A stretch of 64,000 nt of DNA from Kalaharituber pfeilii (GCA_015179045.1 WHUZ01000015.1:1114783-1178782), one strand, 5' to 3'; shown: positions 1-10,432, counted from the first letter of the stretch. The notes: a model not told the origin generated them from the letters alone. Program-made: numbers and translations.

Positions 1-391
1 AAGATACGCACGGCATCAATGTGGGCTATGATTCCTAAATTCCTCGTATGGGCGAGGTCTGCCGGTGGGGCATCCCCAGCCTGGGTATTTGCGAGAGTGG
101 CATATTTTGCACGGTTTCTGGATTGGACGGCGATGGCGGGGCGAGGGCAGCGAATGAAGAGACGCGAGGATTTCAAGAGCGAGCGACAGAGGGAGAGGGT
201 GGAGAGCGGAGGAATGCAGCTGAGCACCATGGCTGGCTGCTGCTGGGGGGGAGGAGGGAGAGGGAGAGGGAGGGGAGGGAGGAGAGGGAGAGAGAACAGA
301 AAGGATGCGGCTTGCCAGTGGGCAATGCACCCTGCAGTATACGGTCACCACAGACAAGGCAGCAGAGCGTAGATATGGAAGCCGCAATTGG

Positions 392-434
<43 letters not shown>

Positions 435-784
435 TGAGCATGAGATTCACCTGCTGTCAAGTAGGCCATCTACGCCCATCTAGCCTGGATAGCACGCGAG
501 TTCCCATCTTGTATTGTGCATTTCGCTTCATCCATTACTTGCTTGGTCCTGCAACTCCCTGCCTGCCCGCCCCTCCCGCCCCCCAGTATACCCCCCCCCA
601 CCGCCCCGCGCGGTGCTGCCATATCGATACGGATCAGAGTGCGCGCCGTCGCAAAGCGGACTGTAGACACCACGAACGCCATCTAGCAACCACGAGGAAA
701 ACCCCGTCCCGCCCATCGCACGCATACACACACACATACGTACAAGTACCGTGCATCCAGAACACGACCCGACCGAGCACAGAA
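1..784. other. 5' flank of VPS17
   Basis: No gene is supported here. The stretch is purine-rich at 170-300 (GA runs), carries a CAG array at 394-432 and a C-rich block around 560-605, then a CACACA run just before the VPS17 start. An open frame crosses it in phase with VPS17, but it has no protein-like sequence and is probably promoter and 5' leader. Confidence 0.5.
394..432 (+). repeat. CAG x13 microsatellite
   Basis: Thirteen uninterrupted CAG units lie about 350 bases upstream of the VPS17 start codon. They are outside the gene as modelled. A second CAG array lies inside the coding region at 1088-1120. Confidence 0.95.
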
Positions 785-1083
785 ATGGACTACACATCCA
801 GCGCCGACTTCGACAACAACCCCTTCGCGAGCGACGACGGCTTCGGCCACCCCTCGCCCGACCAGATCTCCGCGCCCAGGCCCATGTTCTCCGGCGACGG
901 CGGATTCGATGACCACAGGAGGCTGCCGCACAGCCCGGCCGTCGCGGGCCTGTTTGGCGGCGAGGATAATTCTCCAGCCGGTGGCCTGTTCAGCGAGGAC
1001 GACGCCCACCAGCCGGCGGTGCAGGTGGCCCGAGGAGGCTTCGGCGCCGGCAGCGAGCATGAAGAGGAGGACGAGTCGCGCAG

Positions 1084-1122
<39 letters not shown>

Positions 1123-2887
1123 CGCTACACACCAGCCGGGGCCGGAGCACGAGCACGAGCACCAGCACGAGCACGAGCACGAGCATGAGCATGCCCCGCC
1201 GCCGCCAAAGTCACCGCAGCCCCAGCAGCACCGCGAGCAGCCCCACCATCACAGGCCCGAGCAGCAGCACCAGCAGCAGCGCCGCCAAGGTCCCGGTGCG
1301 GGGCCCGCTGGGAGCCAGCCGCAGCAGCAGCAGCGTCAGGTCCAGCAGTACAGACTGCAGGCCAAGGTCACCGCTCTCGAGCGCCTTGGCCGAAAAGACC
1401 CCGTGATCAGATTCGACGTCCATGTAAACTCTCCCTCTGATGGCTTAGTATACGAACGAGGCAAGGTAGCTAACACCCACGCGCATCTAGACGAACCTTC
1501 CCCGATTCCGTACGACGCAATTCCGGGATGTTCGCCGCACTCACCCGGAGTTTACCAAGTTGGCCGAGCACCTGATCTCCAACAACCCCGAATGCTTTGT
1601 GCCTGCCGTCCCCCCCCAGCGACATCTGCGGGAGTAGGCACCGAAGAGGATGATGCTCGTGTCCGCGGGCTCATGCAGCGGTGGCTCAACTACGTCTGCG
1701 GGAACGAGGTCCTAATGCGGGATGAGGAGATGATTCTCTTTATCGAGAGCGACAGCGGGTACTCGCCAGTGGTGAGGAAGAAGCAGCCCGCGACCGGTGT
1801 CCGAAGACGAGTCATCAAGCAGTTCGCCCCTCCCCCAGACGATACTCCAGAGCTCGCAGACGCAAGGCCTATCGTCAAGGCATTCTATCTGGGGACTATG
1901 GAGACTGCACACAAGGTTGACAAAGTGGTCAAGACTCGAAGAGGTAATCAACGCCATTTACATGAGTATTCATTCCATTTGCTAACTCTAAACTTGCCAG
2001 GTCTCGGTCTCGCTGAATCTGACCTTGGCGTCAAGCTCCACAACCTCTCCACCCATGAACCTCATGCCGGCATGTCGAACGCCTTGCGCAAACTCGGCAA
2101 GACTATCCAGCAAGTTGGAGACTACCATGCCGCGCAAGCCACTGCCGAGGCCACTACCCTGGGAGACCCCCTCCAATACCACTCCTCGGACGCGTTCATC
2201 GTGAAGGAGACCTTGACTAACCGTCAAATCATCCAGCGGGAGCTACAACAGGCACAAGCCAACACTCGGAGCAAAGAGTCGACTGCCAAACGCCTACAAG
2301 CGGGGTCGAATATCAAGAAGGATAAATCTGATGAAGCGCTAGAGGCGCTCCAAGAGGCACGGCATATGGAAGATGTGTTGACACAGAAGTTTACTAGGGT
2401 GACGTCGAATTTGGTGCAGGAAAGGCGCAGGTGGTTTTACCGCACGAGTATGGACTTGCGGGCGTCGATACGGGATTATGTGCTGAGGCAGATTGAGGCG
2501 GAGCGGAGACTGCTCAGTACATTGGAATCTGTCAGGCCGGATATCCGTGCGATTGATGCTTCGGGTGGGTTATCCAGACTTGGGCGGGACGCACCGCCGT
2601 CAGCTAGGAGGGCAAGCGTGGCGGCGTCGCAGGGGCCAAGAGGGGATGCCTGGAGTGGAGCACCCAGGTCGGGCGCGTCGATGAGGAGTAGCGGGTTGAT
2701 TGTGCCGGGACTAGATGGAGGGGTTAGTCCGGTGAATGGTGGAGAGGTTGCAGGAAGGAAGGTGCCTGGTGGGCTCCCGGGAATTGAAGAGGTACCTGGG
2801 GTGGGGGCGGTCGGAGTCGCGGGGGATGAGGAGGATAGGTTGGATGCGAAGAATGCGGCGAGTAGATTGGCGACGAGTACGTTTTAG
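785..2887 (+). CDS. VPS17: Vps17, retromer-associated PX-BAR sorting nexin
   Basis: Vps17 pairs with Vps5 to form the membrane-bending sorting-nexin dimer that works with retromer in endosome-to-Golgi recycling. The first ATG giving a Vps17-like N-terminus is at 785. Introns are at 1424-1490 and 1944-2000, giving about 659 residues. The N-terminus is disordered, with poly-Q (102-112) and a Glu-His repeat (121-136). The PX domain runs from about 186 to 303 and includes PRFRTTQFRDVRRTH just after intron 1. A BAR-type coiled region (about 340-590) follows, with the conserved QFAPPPDDTPELADARP segment before it. Removing intron 1 (67 nt) shifts the frame, and the frame is only restored if the C run at 1610-1617 gains one base. 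Protein similarity continues on both sides, so the gene is probably intact with a homopolymer error. The tail after about 600 is disordered. It converges on the Acinus-like gene. The family call is secure; the frame break is directly visible. Confidence 0.9.
1088..1192 (+). repeat. In-frame poly-Q and Glu-His repeats in VPS17
   Basis: Eleven CAG codons (1088-1120) are followed, after a short spacer, by GAGCAC-type codons (1145-1192) coding for alternating Glu and His with one Gln. Both lie in the disordered N-terminus ahead of the PX domain and are likely to vary in length between strains. Confidence 0.95.
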
Positions 2888-3033
2888 AGGGATGGGGAAA
2901 AAAAGAGAGAAGGATGCGCAAGGAGAGTGATTGGGTTTGTGAAAGTTTGGGTTCTTTGGTTTTGTATGTTGTTTTTTTTTTTTTTCTTGTTTTACCAAAA
3001 ATTTTTTTTTTATATCTAGCTACAAGTGAGAAG

Positions 3034-3065
<32 letters not shown>

Positions 3066-3735
3066 CGAAGAGTCGAAACTTGAGGGGAAAAAAATATGGA
3101 CCCGTGTTCTCATCAGTCAGTTTCTGTCTATAAGTAACCCGTATACATACTTTATGCTTTTTACAAGCCCCGTCCGTATGCTATTTTTTTTCTTCTCTTG
3201 CACTGTTGTGTGTGTTGCGCGCATGTATCTATCTACCTATATCCACAAAACGGGGTCTCTGTTACCCTCTGCCTTATGCTGTATCTTTGAAAAACAATAA
3301 AAGTGTACTTGAACGATAGGTAGGTATACCTAGATCGCACAGACAAACACACACCCACGCACACATATTGCCCAAATTTTTTTTATATTGGCACTGCCTT
3401 TTTTGTTTCTATTTCTTTTTTTCTTTAATTTTTTTCTATTATCATCCATCAACAGGAGTTTCTGATTCAGCACATGCCATAGATTCTGTCCTCTTGAGGG
3501 AGGCTGCCGGGTGAATCCCTTTTTTTCTAGTACATTTTCTTGTCGTTTTTTTTATTTCCTTCCTTCCTCCTTCCTTCCTTCCTGCCCCCCCTCCCCCCGT
3601 CACAATCGACTGTTTTTTATCCATCAAATTTCATACGATTTCATTTTTTCATTTTTTCATTTTTCTTTTTAAATCAAACATAACAAAAGAAAACACACAA
3701 ACAAACAAACAAATAATAACCATCGCGCAGGATTT

Positions 3736-3771
<36 letters not shown>

Positions 3772-4095
3772 ACAAAAGAAAAAATAGAATAATTCCCCCC
3801 CCTACCCCCCAAAGAAGGAAGAGAAAATAAAAAGGAAAAAAAAAACTTTACAAGTTTAGCAGTTTGTTAAATTTGAGCAGCACATACACGCGTAGGAATG
3901 CATAGACACATAGACACGCACATATATATATAGATTTAGTAATAATAATAAGAAGAATAATAAGAATAAGAATAATAAAAAAAAAAAAGAAAAAAAAAAG
4001 AGTTCATCTTGGAAAAAAGCCATTCAAATGTTCTCTTTTGTCATATTTTTTTTTTCTCAATTTCATCATCGTCCTTCATCCTTTTTTTTCCTTCC
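2888..4095. other. Convergent 3' region, low complexity
   Basis: This is the spacer between the converging VPS17 and Acinus-like genes. It is dominated by homopolymers (an A run from about 3034 to 3063, several T runs), a CA array and AAT/AAG runs at 3940-4000. An AATAAA at 3296-3301 could serve VPS17 polyadenylation. No gene is seen. Confidence 0.6.
3739..3766. repeat. (CA)14 microsatellite
   Basis: Fourteen CA units, followed by a further short CA stretch, in the 3' spacer between VPS17 and the Acinus-like gene. Confidence 0.95.
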
Positions 4096-6534
4096 TCACC
4101 TAACCTCCACTCCCCTCTCCCAACTCCTACTCCGTCCGCCCCTGTCGCCCCTGTCGCCCCTCTCTCCCCTGCCCCCTCTGTCCCTCTCCCTCTCTCTTTC
4201 CCTCTCTCTGTCTCTGTCTCTCTCTCTCTCCCTTCCCCCATCCCCCCTCTCCCTTTCCCTTTCCCTTTCCCTCTCCTTCTCCCTCTCCTCCGGCACATAA
4301 TAATCCCCACCCCTTCCCCTTCCCCCTAAACCCCTTTCCCCCACCGGCCCTAATCCCCCTCTATTCCTCCTCTTCCCGCTCCCGCCCCAATTCGGCGCCC
4401 CCGGACGCTCCCTCGCATCCCTAATCCCATCTGTCCCTACCAACTTCTCTTTCTCCTTGTACTCCTGTAACCTCTGATTTGCCACACTGTTCGGCACGGG
4501 CAGGTAGTACAGCTTTGGTTTGGTGGTAGTCGACAAAAACAGCTGGTCAATCGTCTGAAAGTTCTTGGCCGTCCCATGGGATTGCGACTGCGATTGCGAC
4601 TGCGAGTGTGATTGGGTCTGTTGTTGAGCAGCTTGTTGCGCTGCGGCGGCCTGCTCCCGCGCGAGGCGGTCACGGTCAGCGCGTGGCATGTCCGGTGGCG
4701 CGCGGCGGGTCAGCGTCGGAGACTGTGATGCGCGAGGTGACCTCCCCGACTGCGGCGGCGGCGGCGGTGGGGGCGACGATGGTCGTTTGCTGTTCCCATT
4801 ATCGTTGTTGTCATCTCCACCCGTGCGCCCCAAAATCCTATTCTCCAGGCCTCCTCTTCCCGCTCCACTTCCAGCACCCCTCCCTCCATTCACCCCAGCT
4901 CCATCCAGCTCCTCATGCCAAACCTTAACTCCGCCATCTTTATCTTCCTCATATACCACTGTCCACCTCACCATGCCTCTTCCTCCCCTCATCCCAAATC
5001 CATTCCCACCACCACCCTCTTCTTCCTCCTCCTCAATCCACCTCCCCACCACCTCTTCTGGCACAAAGTCAACCCAGAGAGGCTTCCTACCCTTCTCGTT
5101 CACAGGGAACTTTCGCCCGTTCAAGCCCGCACGAACCTTGGTGGCGTAATACGTTGACTCAAATACCACAAATGCATGCGTCCTCAGTGGGTTGATGTAG
5201 AACCTCTTGATAACGTCCTCTGGTGGCGGAGCCGCCCCGTCGCCTGAGGGTGCCTTAGTTGCAAGGGCAAGCAAGTGCGTACGTAGCGCCGGCGGCTTAA
5301 GCGGGCGCATAAGGTCGCGGATGTAGAGCGCCGGGGTGGCCGGATGAATCGCAGGCGTGGAATACGCATCTGCATCCGAATCGTCTGCACCATCCGCCGC
5401 GTTGCGTCCGGAGGCGCCTGCGTTGCTGGTACCTAACTCACCAGTAGGCGCAGTCTCCTCAAGAAGAGATTTAAAGCGGATATCGGCGGGCTTCGAAACG
5501 GAGATGGACTCGCGCTGACGCCGGGATGGGGGCTCGTCAGTAGGTTGTTCCTGGCGGGATTTCTTGGGTGAGGGTTCCTCGGAGGGTTGGGCGGGGAGGG
5601 AGGTCGATGGAGGTGGCGAGGGGCTGCGGCGCTTGCGTTTCCTCAGGTCGGCAGAAGTGATGTCGGGGCTAGTGTCCATAGTGTCTTCGGTTACAGTGAC
5701 GGTGGTCTGGGAGAGGTCGGCTTGGGATGTAACTGCATTAGATAACTCCTCGGAGATATTTGTCTCGCGAGGTGGTTGGTGTTTGGAGTCGATCTGGGTG
5801 GCCTCAGGTTCTTGTTTTGGTTCTTCCTTTATTTGTTGTTTGGGCGCTTGGTCCTGGGCGTCCCCTTGGATGTCCTCCATCTTGTCATTGTCCACAACTG
5901 GCGTTTGCTCCTTGTCTAGCGGTGTGTCTGGCTTTTCAGTCGGCTCAGCTTCCATTGGCTCTGGCCGTAGCTCAGGTGCATTTTCAGCTGGCTTTTCATT
6001 CTCAATCGACATCTCGCTCTCCTTCTTCTCGTTCTTAGCTGGCGCAGCTCTAATCTCCTGCTGCTCTTCGATCGCCTCCTCCTTTGTATCCTTCTCTATG
6101 TCGATCGCTTCAATCGGCGGCGGTGTCGCGGGCTGTGTTGTTTTCGGAATCTCCTCTCCAAGAGCGGGTTGCTGCGCAATTGCATCACCATTCGCGTCGA
6201 CAGTCTCAGACTTTTCAACGGCAGGTTCCGTCACGGGTGCCGGCTCCTCCTCCACGACGGAAACTACCTTGTTGCTATCCTGCTGCTCTGGTGACGGCCT
6301 TTTCTCTTCTCCTGGCTGCTGGCGAGGCTGCTCATCCTGCGGCTCCTCCTCTTGCTCCGCTTCCGACTCTTGCTGCTCCGCGCCATCGCTCTCGGCATTA
6401 GCTTCCTCTTGCTCTGCTCTGAGGGCGTTCTGCAGGCGCTCGATGAGATCCTTCTTCAGCCCTCCTACCGCCAGACCGCGTTTTTTTAGTTCCGCCTTGA
6501 GGTCGGTGACCTTGAGTGTCGTCGGATCCAGCAT
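4096..6534 (-). CDS. Acinus-like SAP/RRM RNA-processing protein
   Basis: A single-exon gene of 812 residues that starts at 6534 with the SAP domain right at the N-terminus (about 6-40; key segment LKAELKKRGL). A long acidic, Glu/Gln-rich middle follows, then a nuclear-signal-like KRKRR. An RRM-type domain spans about 398-505 (ALYIRDLMRPL ... HAFVVFES ... LWVDFVPEE). Near 655-700 is an RSB-like motif (IDQLF ... PKLYYLPVPN), which in Acinus binds RNPS1 and SAP18 to make the ASAP complex. The C-terminus is Arg-Asp/Arg-Glu-rich and ends in RSRSWERG. The order SAP-RRM-RSB-RE/RD tail matches Acinus, a nuclear splicing and exon-junction factor. The Arg-rich tail is coded by CT-rich DNA on the + strand. 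It diverges from ALG5 across a 1.1-kb promoter region. The function is inferred from domain order; Ser/Cys-rich frames on the opposite strand are shadows. Confidence 0.85.
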   Translation of the reverse strand: MLDPTTLKVTDLKAELKKRGLAVGGLKKDLIERLQNALRAEQEEANAESDGAEQQESEAEQEEEPQDEQPRQQPGEEKRPSPEQQDSNKVVSVVEEEPAPVTEPAVEKSETVDANGDAIAQQPALGEEIPKTTQPATPPPIEAIDIEKDTKEEAIEEQQEIRAAPAKNEKKESEMSIENEKPAENAPELRPEPMEAEPTEKPDTPLDKEQTPVVDNDKMEDIQGDAQDQAPKQQIKEEPKQEPEATQIDSKHQPPRETNISEELSNAVTSQADLSQTTVTVTEDTMDTSPDITSADLRKRKRRSPSPPPSTSLPAQPSEEPSPKKSRQEQPTDEPPSRRQRESISVSKPADIRFKSLLEETAPTGELGTSNAGASGRNAADGADDSDADAYSTPAIHPATPALYIRDLMRPLKPPALRTHLLALATKAPSGDGAAPPPEDVIKRFYINPLRTHAFVVFESTYYATKVRAGLNGRKFPVNEKGRKPLWVDFVPEEVVGRWIEEEEEEGGGGNGFGMRGGRGMVRWTVVYEEDKDGGVKVWHEELDGAGVNGGRGAGSGAGRGGLENRILGRTGGDDNNDNGNSKRPSSPPPPPPPQSGRSPRASQSPTLTRRAPPDMPRADRDRLAREQAAAAQQAAQQQTQSHSQSQSQSQSHGTAKNFQTIDQLFLSTTTKPKLYYLPVPNSVANQRLQEYKEKEKLVGTDGIRDARERPGAPNWGGSGKRRNRGGLGPVGERGLGGRGRGGDYYVPEEREKERERERERERGDGGRERERDRDRERERERERDRGGRGERGDRGDRGGRSRSWERGVEVR

Positions 6535-7003
6535 TGCGGGCGTGTGCAGTCTGTGTTATGCTTTGGAGGGGAAAGAGTGTGGGGGAGGGAGGGAAAGAGA
6601 CGGAAAGAGGGGGGAGGGGGGGAGGAGATGCGGTGCGCGTGCGACGCTGCTCTGCTCCGGATGAGTGGGGCTCAGCAGGGTGCCTTGTGCGTGTGTGCGG
6701 TGTGCTGTACCTGCAGATGGAGGGGGCGAGGGCGGGCGTGGGGGGGGGGAGGGCGTGGGGCGGGGTGGAGGGCGATGCGAGGCTGCCCAATGCAATGCTT
6801 GCAAACTGGTGTCTGCTCAGGCGTGGCTGCGGGCGGGCGTGCTTGGCTGCTGGACGGAGGGGAGGGTTGGGGGTCTTGAGGGGGCGTGCGAGGGCCGCGC
6901 CAGTACTGCTGGTGTGGCCGGGGGTGGGGGGTTGTGGGGGGTTGTGGAGAGTGGAGAGTATGCGTCCAGCGTGCAGCCTCAGTGTGAGCGGGCCTGAGGC
7001 AGT

Positions 7004-7043
7004 AGGCAAGCAGGCAAGCAGGCAAGCAGGCAAGCAGGCAAGC
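7004..7043. repeat. 8-bp tandem repeat, 5 copies
   Basis: Five perfect copies of AGGCAAGC in the divergent promoter between the Acinus-like gene and ALG5. Confidence 0.95.
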
Positions 7044-7075
7044 GCCGGTACCAAGTCAGGTCAGGTGCCCGGCTT

Positions 7076-7120
7076 GCTGTGCTGTGCTGTGCTGTGCTGC
7101 GCTGTGCTGCGTTGTGCTGT
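7076..7120. repeat. 5-bp (GCTGT) tandem repeat
   Basis: About nine near-perfect GCTGT units, some altered to GCTGC, in the same promoter region. Confidence 0.9.
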
Positions 7121-7143
7121 GGTGCGTGGGCCAGTCTGTCTGC

Positions 7144-7180
7144 TGCTGCCGTCTGCTGCCGTCTGCTGCCGTCTGCTGCT
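7144..7180. repeat. 10-bp (TGCTGCCGTC) tandem repeat
   Basis: Three perfect copies and a partial fourth of a 10-bp unit, about 500 bases upstream of the ALG5 start. Confidence 0.9.
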
Positions 7181-7661
7181 GTGTGCTGTCGGCCTGTCGG
7201 TCAGCCAGTCCAGTCGGGCCCGGTTTTGTGCGCGACCCGTTGGCAGCCCTTCTTCTAAGCGTGTGTGGCGCGAGGGCGCGCTTGGCATGTGGCGAGGCGT
7301 CGGCAGCTGAGTCAGCAAGCCCCTTCATGCCCTCCTCGCTGGCCGCAGACACGTGTGATGCGCGCAAGTAGGGTATCATACAAGTATGCAAGCTCCTCAG
7401 TGCGCGCACGCGTACTGTGCTGCTCTGCGGCTCTGCCCCCAGTGCTGCAGAGGACAGCGCCGCACTTGCACCTCGTAGCCCCCCGTCCGCGGCCTGCAGC
7501 TCTCTCCCAGCCTGCTAACAGCCCGCCCCCCTCGCTTTGCTCCATTCCTCCCGCGCATCAGTCTTCCTTAGCAATACCGCACAATCTCGGCCGGCCGCTA
7601 CAGCTAAGCTCACCTCAACCACGGCCGCCCTACTTACCTCGCCTCCCCCGCCAGCCCCGCA

Positions 7662-8916
7662 ATGGGCTTCACGGTCCCGTCCTCGGTCGAGGACTACCTC
7701 GCCCTCGGAGAGGCCGTCTACCTCCTAATACACAACAACCCGTCCATATTCGTGACCATCGTCCTCGCCAGCGCCATCGCCGCTTTAGCTGCTGTACGTG
7801 CTCTCCACCGCCCCTCGTCTTCCCCCCTCCGCCCAATTGCCCCCCCCCGCAGAGAGGATGAAGACCCCGGTAGATGGAGAGCGCTACTAGTGCCCGAGAC
7901 TGACTTACCCCACCCCACTATCTTACCTGCAGGGCTACCTCCTCCTCCTCGTCGTCGCCCACTTTCCCCGTGCCGAAACCTCCTCTGAGAAAACATACCT
8001 CACCATCTCTCCCTCTGGCGAAGTTACCGCGCCGCTCCCCCTCCCCAACACCACCGACTACCTCCCCACCTCAGCCAAATCCCATGACCCTTCCAACCCC
8101 CCCGTCCTCATCTCCGTCATCGTCCCCGCCTACAATGAGTCCCTCCGCCTCCCCGCCATGCTTGCCGAAGCCGTCGACTTCCTCACCGCCGAATACCCTG
8201 CCTCGGAGGACCTGTCCACACCCTCCGGCTGGGAAATCCTCATCGTTGACGACGGCTCCACCGATGACACCAGCTCGGCCGCCCTCTCCTGGATCCAATC
8301 CTACCAGACCGCTCACCACCCGCCACCACCCCCTTCATCCCTCCGTGTCGTCACGCTCTCCAAAAACCGCGGCAAGGGCGGCGCCGTGACCCACGGCATG
8401 CGCCACTGCCGCGGCCTCTACACCATCTTCGCCGACGCCGACGGCGCAACCCGCTTCTCCGACCTCCGCGATCTCCTCGCAAAGCTGATGCACCTCCAAA
8501 CGCAGCCACCGCCCAGTCCCGCCGCGATCGCAGTCGGCTCCCGCGCGCACATGGTCCACACCGCCGCCGTCGTCAAGCGTTCCTTCATCCGCAACTTGCT
8601 CATGTACAGCTTCCACACGTACCTGGGCATCATGGGCATCTCGGCTATCAAAGACACACAGTGCGGATTCAAGCTGTTCAGCCGCGAGGCGGCGGTGGCG
8701 GTCTTTAGGGGGATGTATACCGAGGGGTGGATCTTTGACGTGGAGATTCTGCTGAGAGCCGAGAGGGCAGGCATCAGAATGGTGGAAGTGCCCGTCAATT
8801 GGCATGAGGTGGAGGGCACAAAGATGGAATTGGTCAGGGATAGCGTGGTGATGGCGTTGGACTTGTTGGTGCTCAGAGCGGGGTATGCAGTGGGGATATA
8901 CAAATATGGGGTATAG
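7662..8916 (+). CDS. ALG5: Alg5, dolichyl-phosphate beta-glucosyltransferase
   Basis: Transfers glucose from UDP-glucose to dolichyl phosphate on the ER membrane, supplying the glucose donor for N-glycan precursor completion. Two exons join at an intron of 139 nt (7794-7932; donor GTACGT, acceptor CTGCAG), giving 371 residues, close to the family's usual size. The intron falls inside the N-terminal membrane segment (about 29-55). The GT-A domain of family GT2 follows: ISVIVPAYNES, ILIVDDGSTDDT, LSKNRGKGGAV and the metal-binding FADADGATRF, then GSRAHM and DTQCGFKLF. The end (NWHEVEGTK and a hydrophobic tail) also fits Alg5. All these catalytic motifs are present with no break. The ATG chosen sits directly before the predicted anchor. 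It shares its promoter with the Acinus-like gene and converges on a Nudix gene. Confidence 0.95.
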
Positions 8917-9224
8917 AGGCGTAGGGGAGCATATTTGGGACAAGTTAGATGGGTATAGACGTGTTTAGCCTCGTTCCCAGAGACGACGGCTGCATTGGCC
9001 CGGTTTTTTATTCCATTCCCCTTTTCTTTTTCTTTCGTTCTTTTCCTTTTTTTTCTCTGTGTGTATTGTTCATGTTCAGTATTGTTTGCATGGCTTCTGC
9101 TTCAGTATATATATTAGACAAACCCTGATCTGTTGTCAACAAAAAAGGCATCGTAATGAACCAATCTAAAAACCCATAATTCCCTCCCTCCCCCCTCCCT
9201 TCCTCCTTCCTCCTTCCCCTACCC
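8917..9224. other. Short convergent 3' spacer
   Basis: About 300 bases between the stops of ALG5 and the first Nudix gene. They are T-rich, with a TATATATA run. One copy of the word TAGCCTCGTTCCCAG lies at 8966-8980. No gene is seen. Confidence 0.6.
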
Positions 9225-10388
9225 CTACAGCGCCCCCACCTCTCTCAACCCCCTCCACAAAGCCCACGCCGCCAACGTCTTCCCATCCCTCCCGGCGACC
9301 CTCCATACGTCCCGTTCCCTCACTACCCTTACGACAATCCTCTCCCCCTCCTCCCAATTCCCTCCCACTCTCCCCTGCAATTCCCGTATCCCTCCCTTGG
9401 GAACCGCATGCACGTACGCATACAGTTTTATAAACTCATCGCATCCCCCCGGGGAGGGATACATTCCCTCTTGCAACCCTGCATCCTGCACTTCCCCTCT
9501 CCCGATCCCTTCCTCCTGCGGCGGGGTATACGAAAGCGCGAGCGCGGCAAGATCGATAAGTTTCGAGCCATCAATGTCAATGCCCAGTTCCTCTTGCACC
9601 TCCCGCGCCGCCGTGCCCGTGAAGGCCCCGCTCGCATCGTCAATCATGCCGGCCGGGATCTCCAGGAACCTTAGGGCCCCCGCCGCGACGCGGGGCTGCG
9701 ATGTGAGGACAACCCACTCGTCACCATCCTTGTCCTCGTGCTCGCGGATAATGACAAGTACGGCGACGGAGCCGCCGCGGAGGAACACGACGCCCGGTAG
9801 CGTCTCCCCGGCGCCGTTTTCCACTCTGGCACTCAGGTTGACAAAGCCGATTCGCTTCTTGGGCCCGGAGCCGAAGAAGTCGATGTGGTTGACATGAATG
9901 TCCTTAAGGAAGTAAGGCTGGGAGTTGAATGGGTGGGACGGGGAGGATTGGTGAGAGAAGGAGGAGGTCAGAGTCGTGAGCCAGGTTGTGAAGGGGTGGT
10001 GGGCCAGCAGGGGATGGTCGTTTGGTTTGTGAGTGGCTAGTTCGTCGCGGGAGGGGAAGAGGTGGTGCGGAACATGGATGGGGATGGTGGGGAATTGTGG
10101 GTGATGGAGGGTTGTGGTGGGGAGGCCTGGGGAGGTGTTGGTGGAGGACATGTTGCGGCGGAGACTTTGGGATCCGGTGAGAGGTGTAACCGCCGCTATC
10201 GTAGTAGGCCTGAGCGGGGGAGAGTGAAAGTGCCCGGTTGCCAGTGGCAGTGCTGCCTGTGTCGTCCTCACCGCCCGTCCAAGCACTGTGGAACGAGCCG
10301 AGGGTCCAGTGTAACGTCTAGATACTGACAAGACAAGCATACAACGGGCAGCGCCCATAGCGTTCTCAAGGCTTGAGGCTACCAACAA
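9225..10388 (-). CDS. Nudix hydrolase, ADP-sugar diphosphatase (NUDT14/NUDX14-like)
   Basis: A single exon of 387 residues. The Nudix box lies at about 247-270 (PAGMIDD ... AAREVQEELGI, catalytic REVQEE at 262-267). It has a longer loop after the Gly than the usual GX5E spacing, as in ADP-sugar diphosphatases of the plant NUDX14 kind. The preceding core (KRIGFVNLSARVENG, VVFLRGGSVAVLVII) also matches that group. The likely reaction is hydrolysis of ADP-glucose or ADP-ribose to AMP plus sugar phosphate. The first Met (10388) gives an Arg/Ser-rich, acid-poor leader that could be a mitochondrial signal; Met80 (10151) would give a cytosolic form. A CRE-like palindrome lies 45 bases upstream. The next gene on the same strand, 270 bases upstream, is another Nudix hydrolase of a different subfamily. 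The exact substrate is inferred. Confidence 0.85.
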   Translation of the reverse strand: MLVASSLENAMGAARCMLVLSVSRRYTGPSARSTVLGRAVRTTQAALPLATGHFHSPPLRPTTIAAVTPLTGSQSLRRNMSSTNTSPGLPTTTLHHPQFPTIPIHVPHHLFPSRDELATHKPNDHPLLAHHPFTTWLTTLTSSFSHQSSPSHPFNSQPYFLKDIHVNHIDFFGSGPKKRIGFVNLSARVENGAGETLPGVVFLRGGSVAVLVIIREHEDKDGDEWVVLTSQPRVAAGALRFLEIPAGMIDDASGAFTGTAAREVQEELGIDIDGSKLIDLAALALSYTPPQEEGIGRGEVQDAGLQEGMYPSPGGCDEFIKLYAYVHAVPKGGIRELQGRVGGNWEEGERIVVRVVRERDVWRVAGRDGKTLAAWALWRGLREVGAL

Positions 10389-10432
10389 CCGACCTTACGC
10401 TGCCAACTCCCCCGTTCGCGTGCTTGGTACTA

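Larger units (their letters stand above)
6535..7661. other. Divergent promoter region with tandem arrays
   Basis: This GC-rich spacer separates the divergent Acinus-like and ALG5 genes. It contains purine-rich runs (6570-6640, 6720-6770) and three different short tandem arrays (7004-7043, 7076-7120, 7144-7180). A C/T-rich stretch (about 7500-7660) precedes the ALG5 start, as is usual in fungal promoters. Open frames here are low-complexity and unsupported. Confidence 0.6.

Noticed and set aside
305..784. In-frame extension of VPS17 to the left
   Set aside because: The added residues are poly-Ser from CAG and low-complexity sequence; the ATG at 785 gives the normal N-terminus.
5564..6664. 366-codon open frame on + strand, Ser/Cys-rich
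   Set aside because: It lies opposite the Acinus-like gene; its composition is the mirror of Glu/Gln/Pro codons and it has no domain.
9397..9897. 166-codon frame on + strand
   Set aside because: Antisense to the Nudix coding exon; no protein-like pattern.
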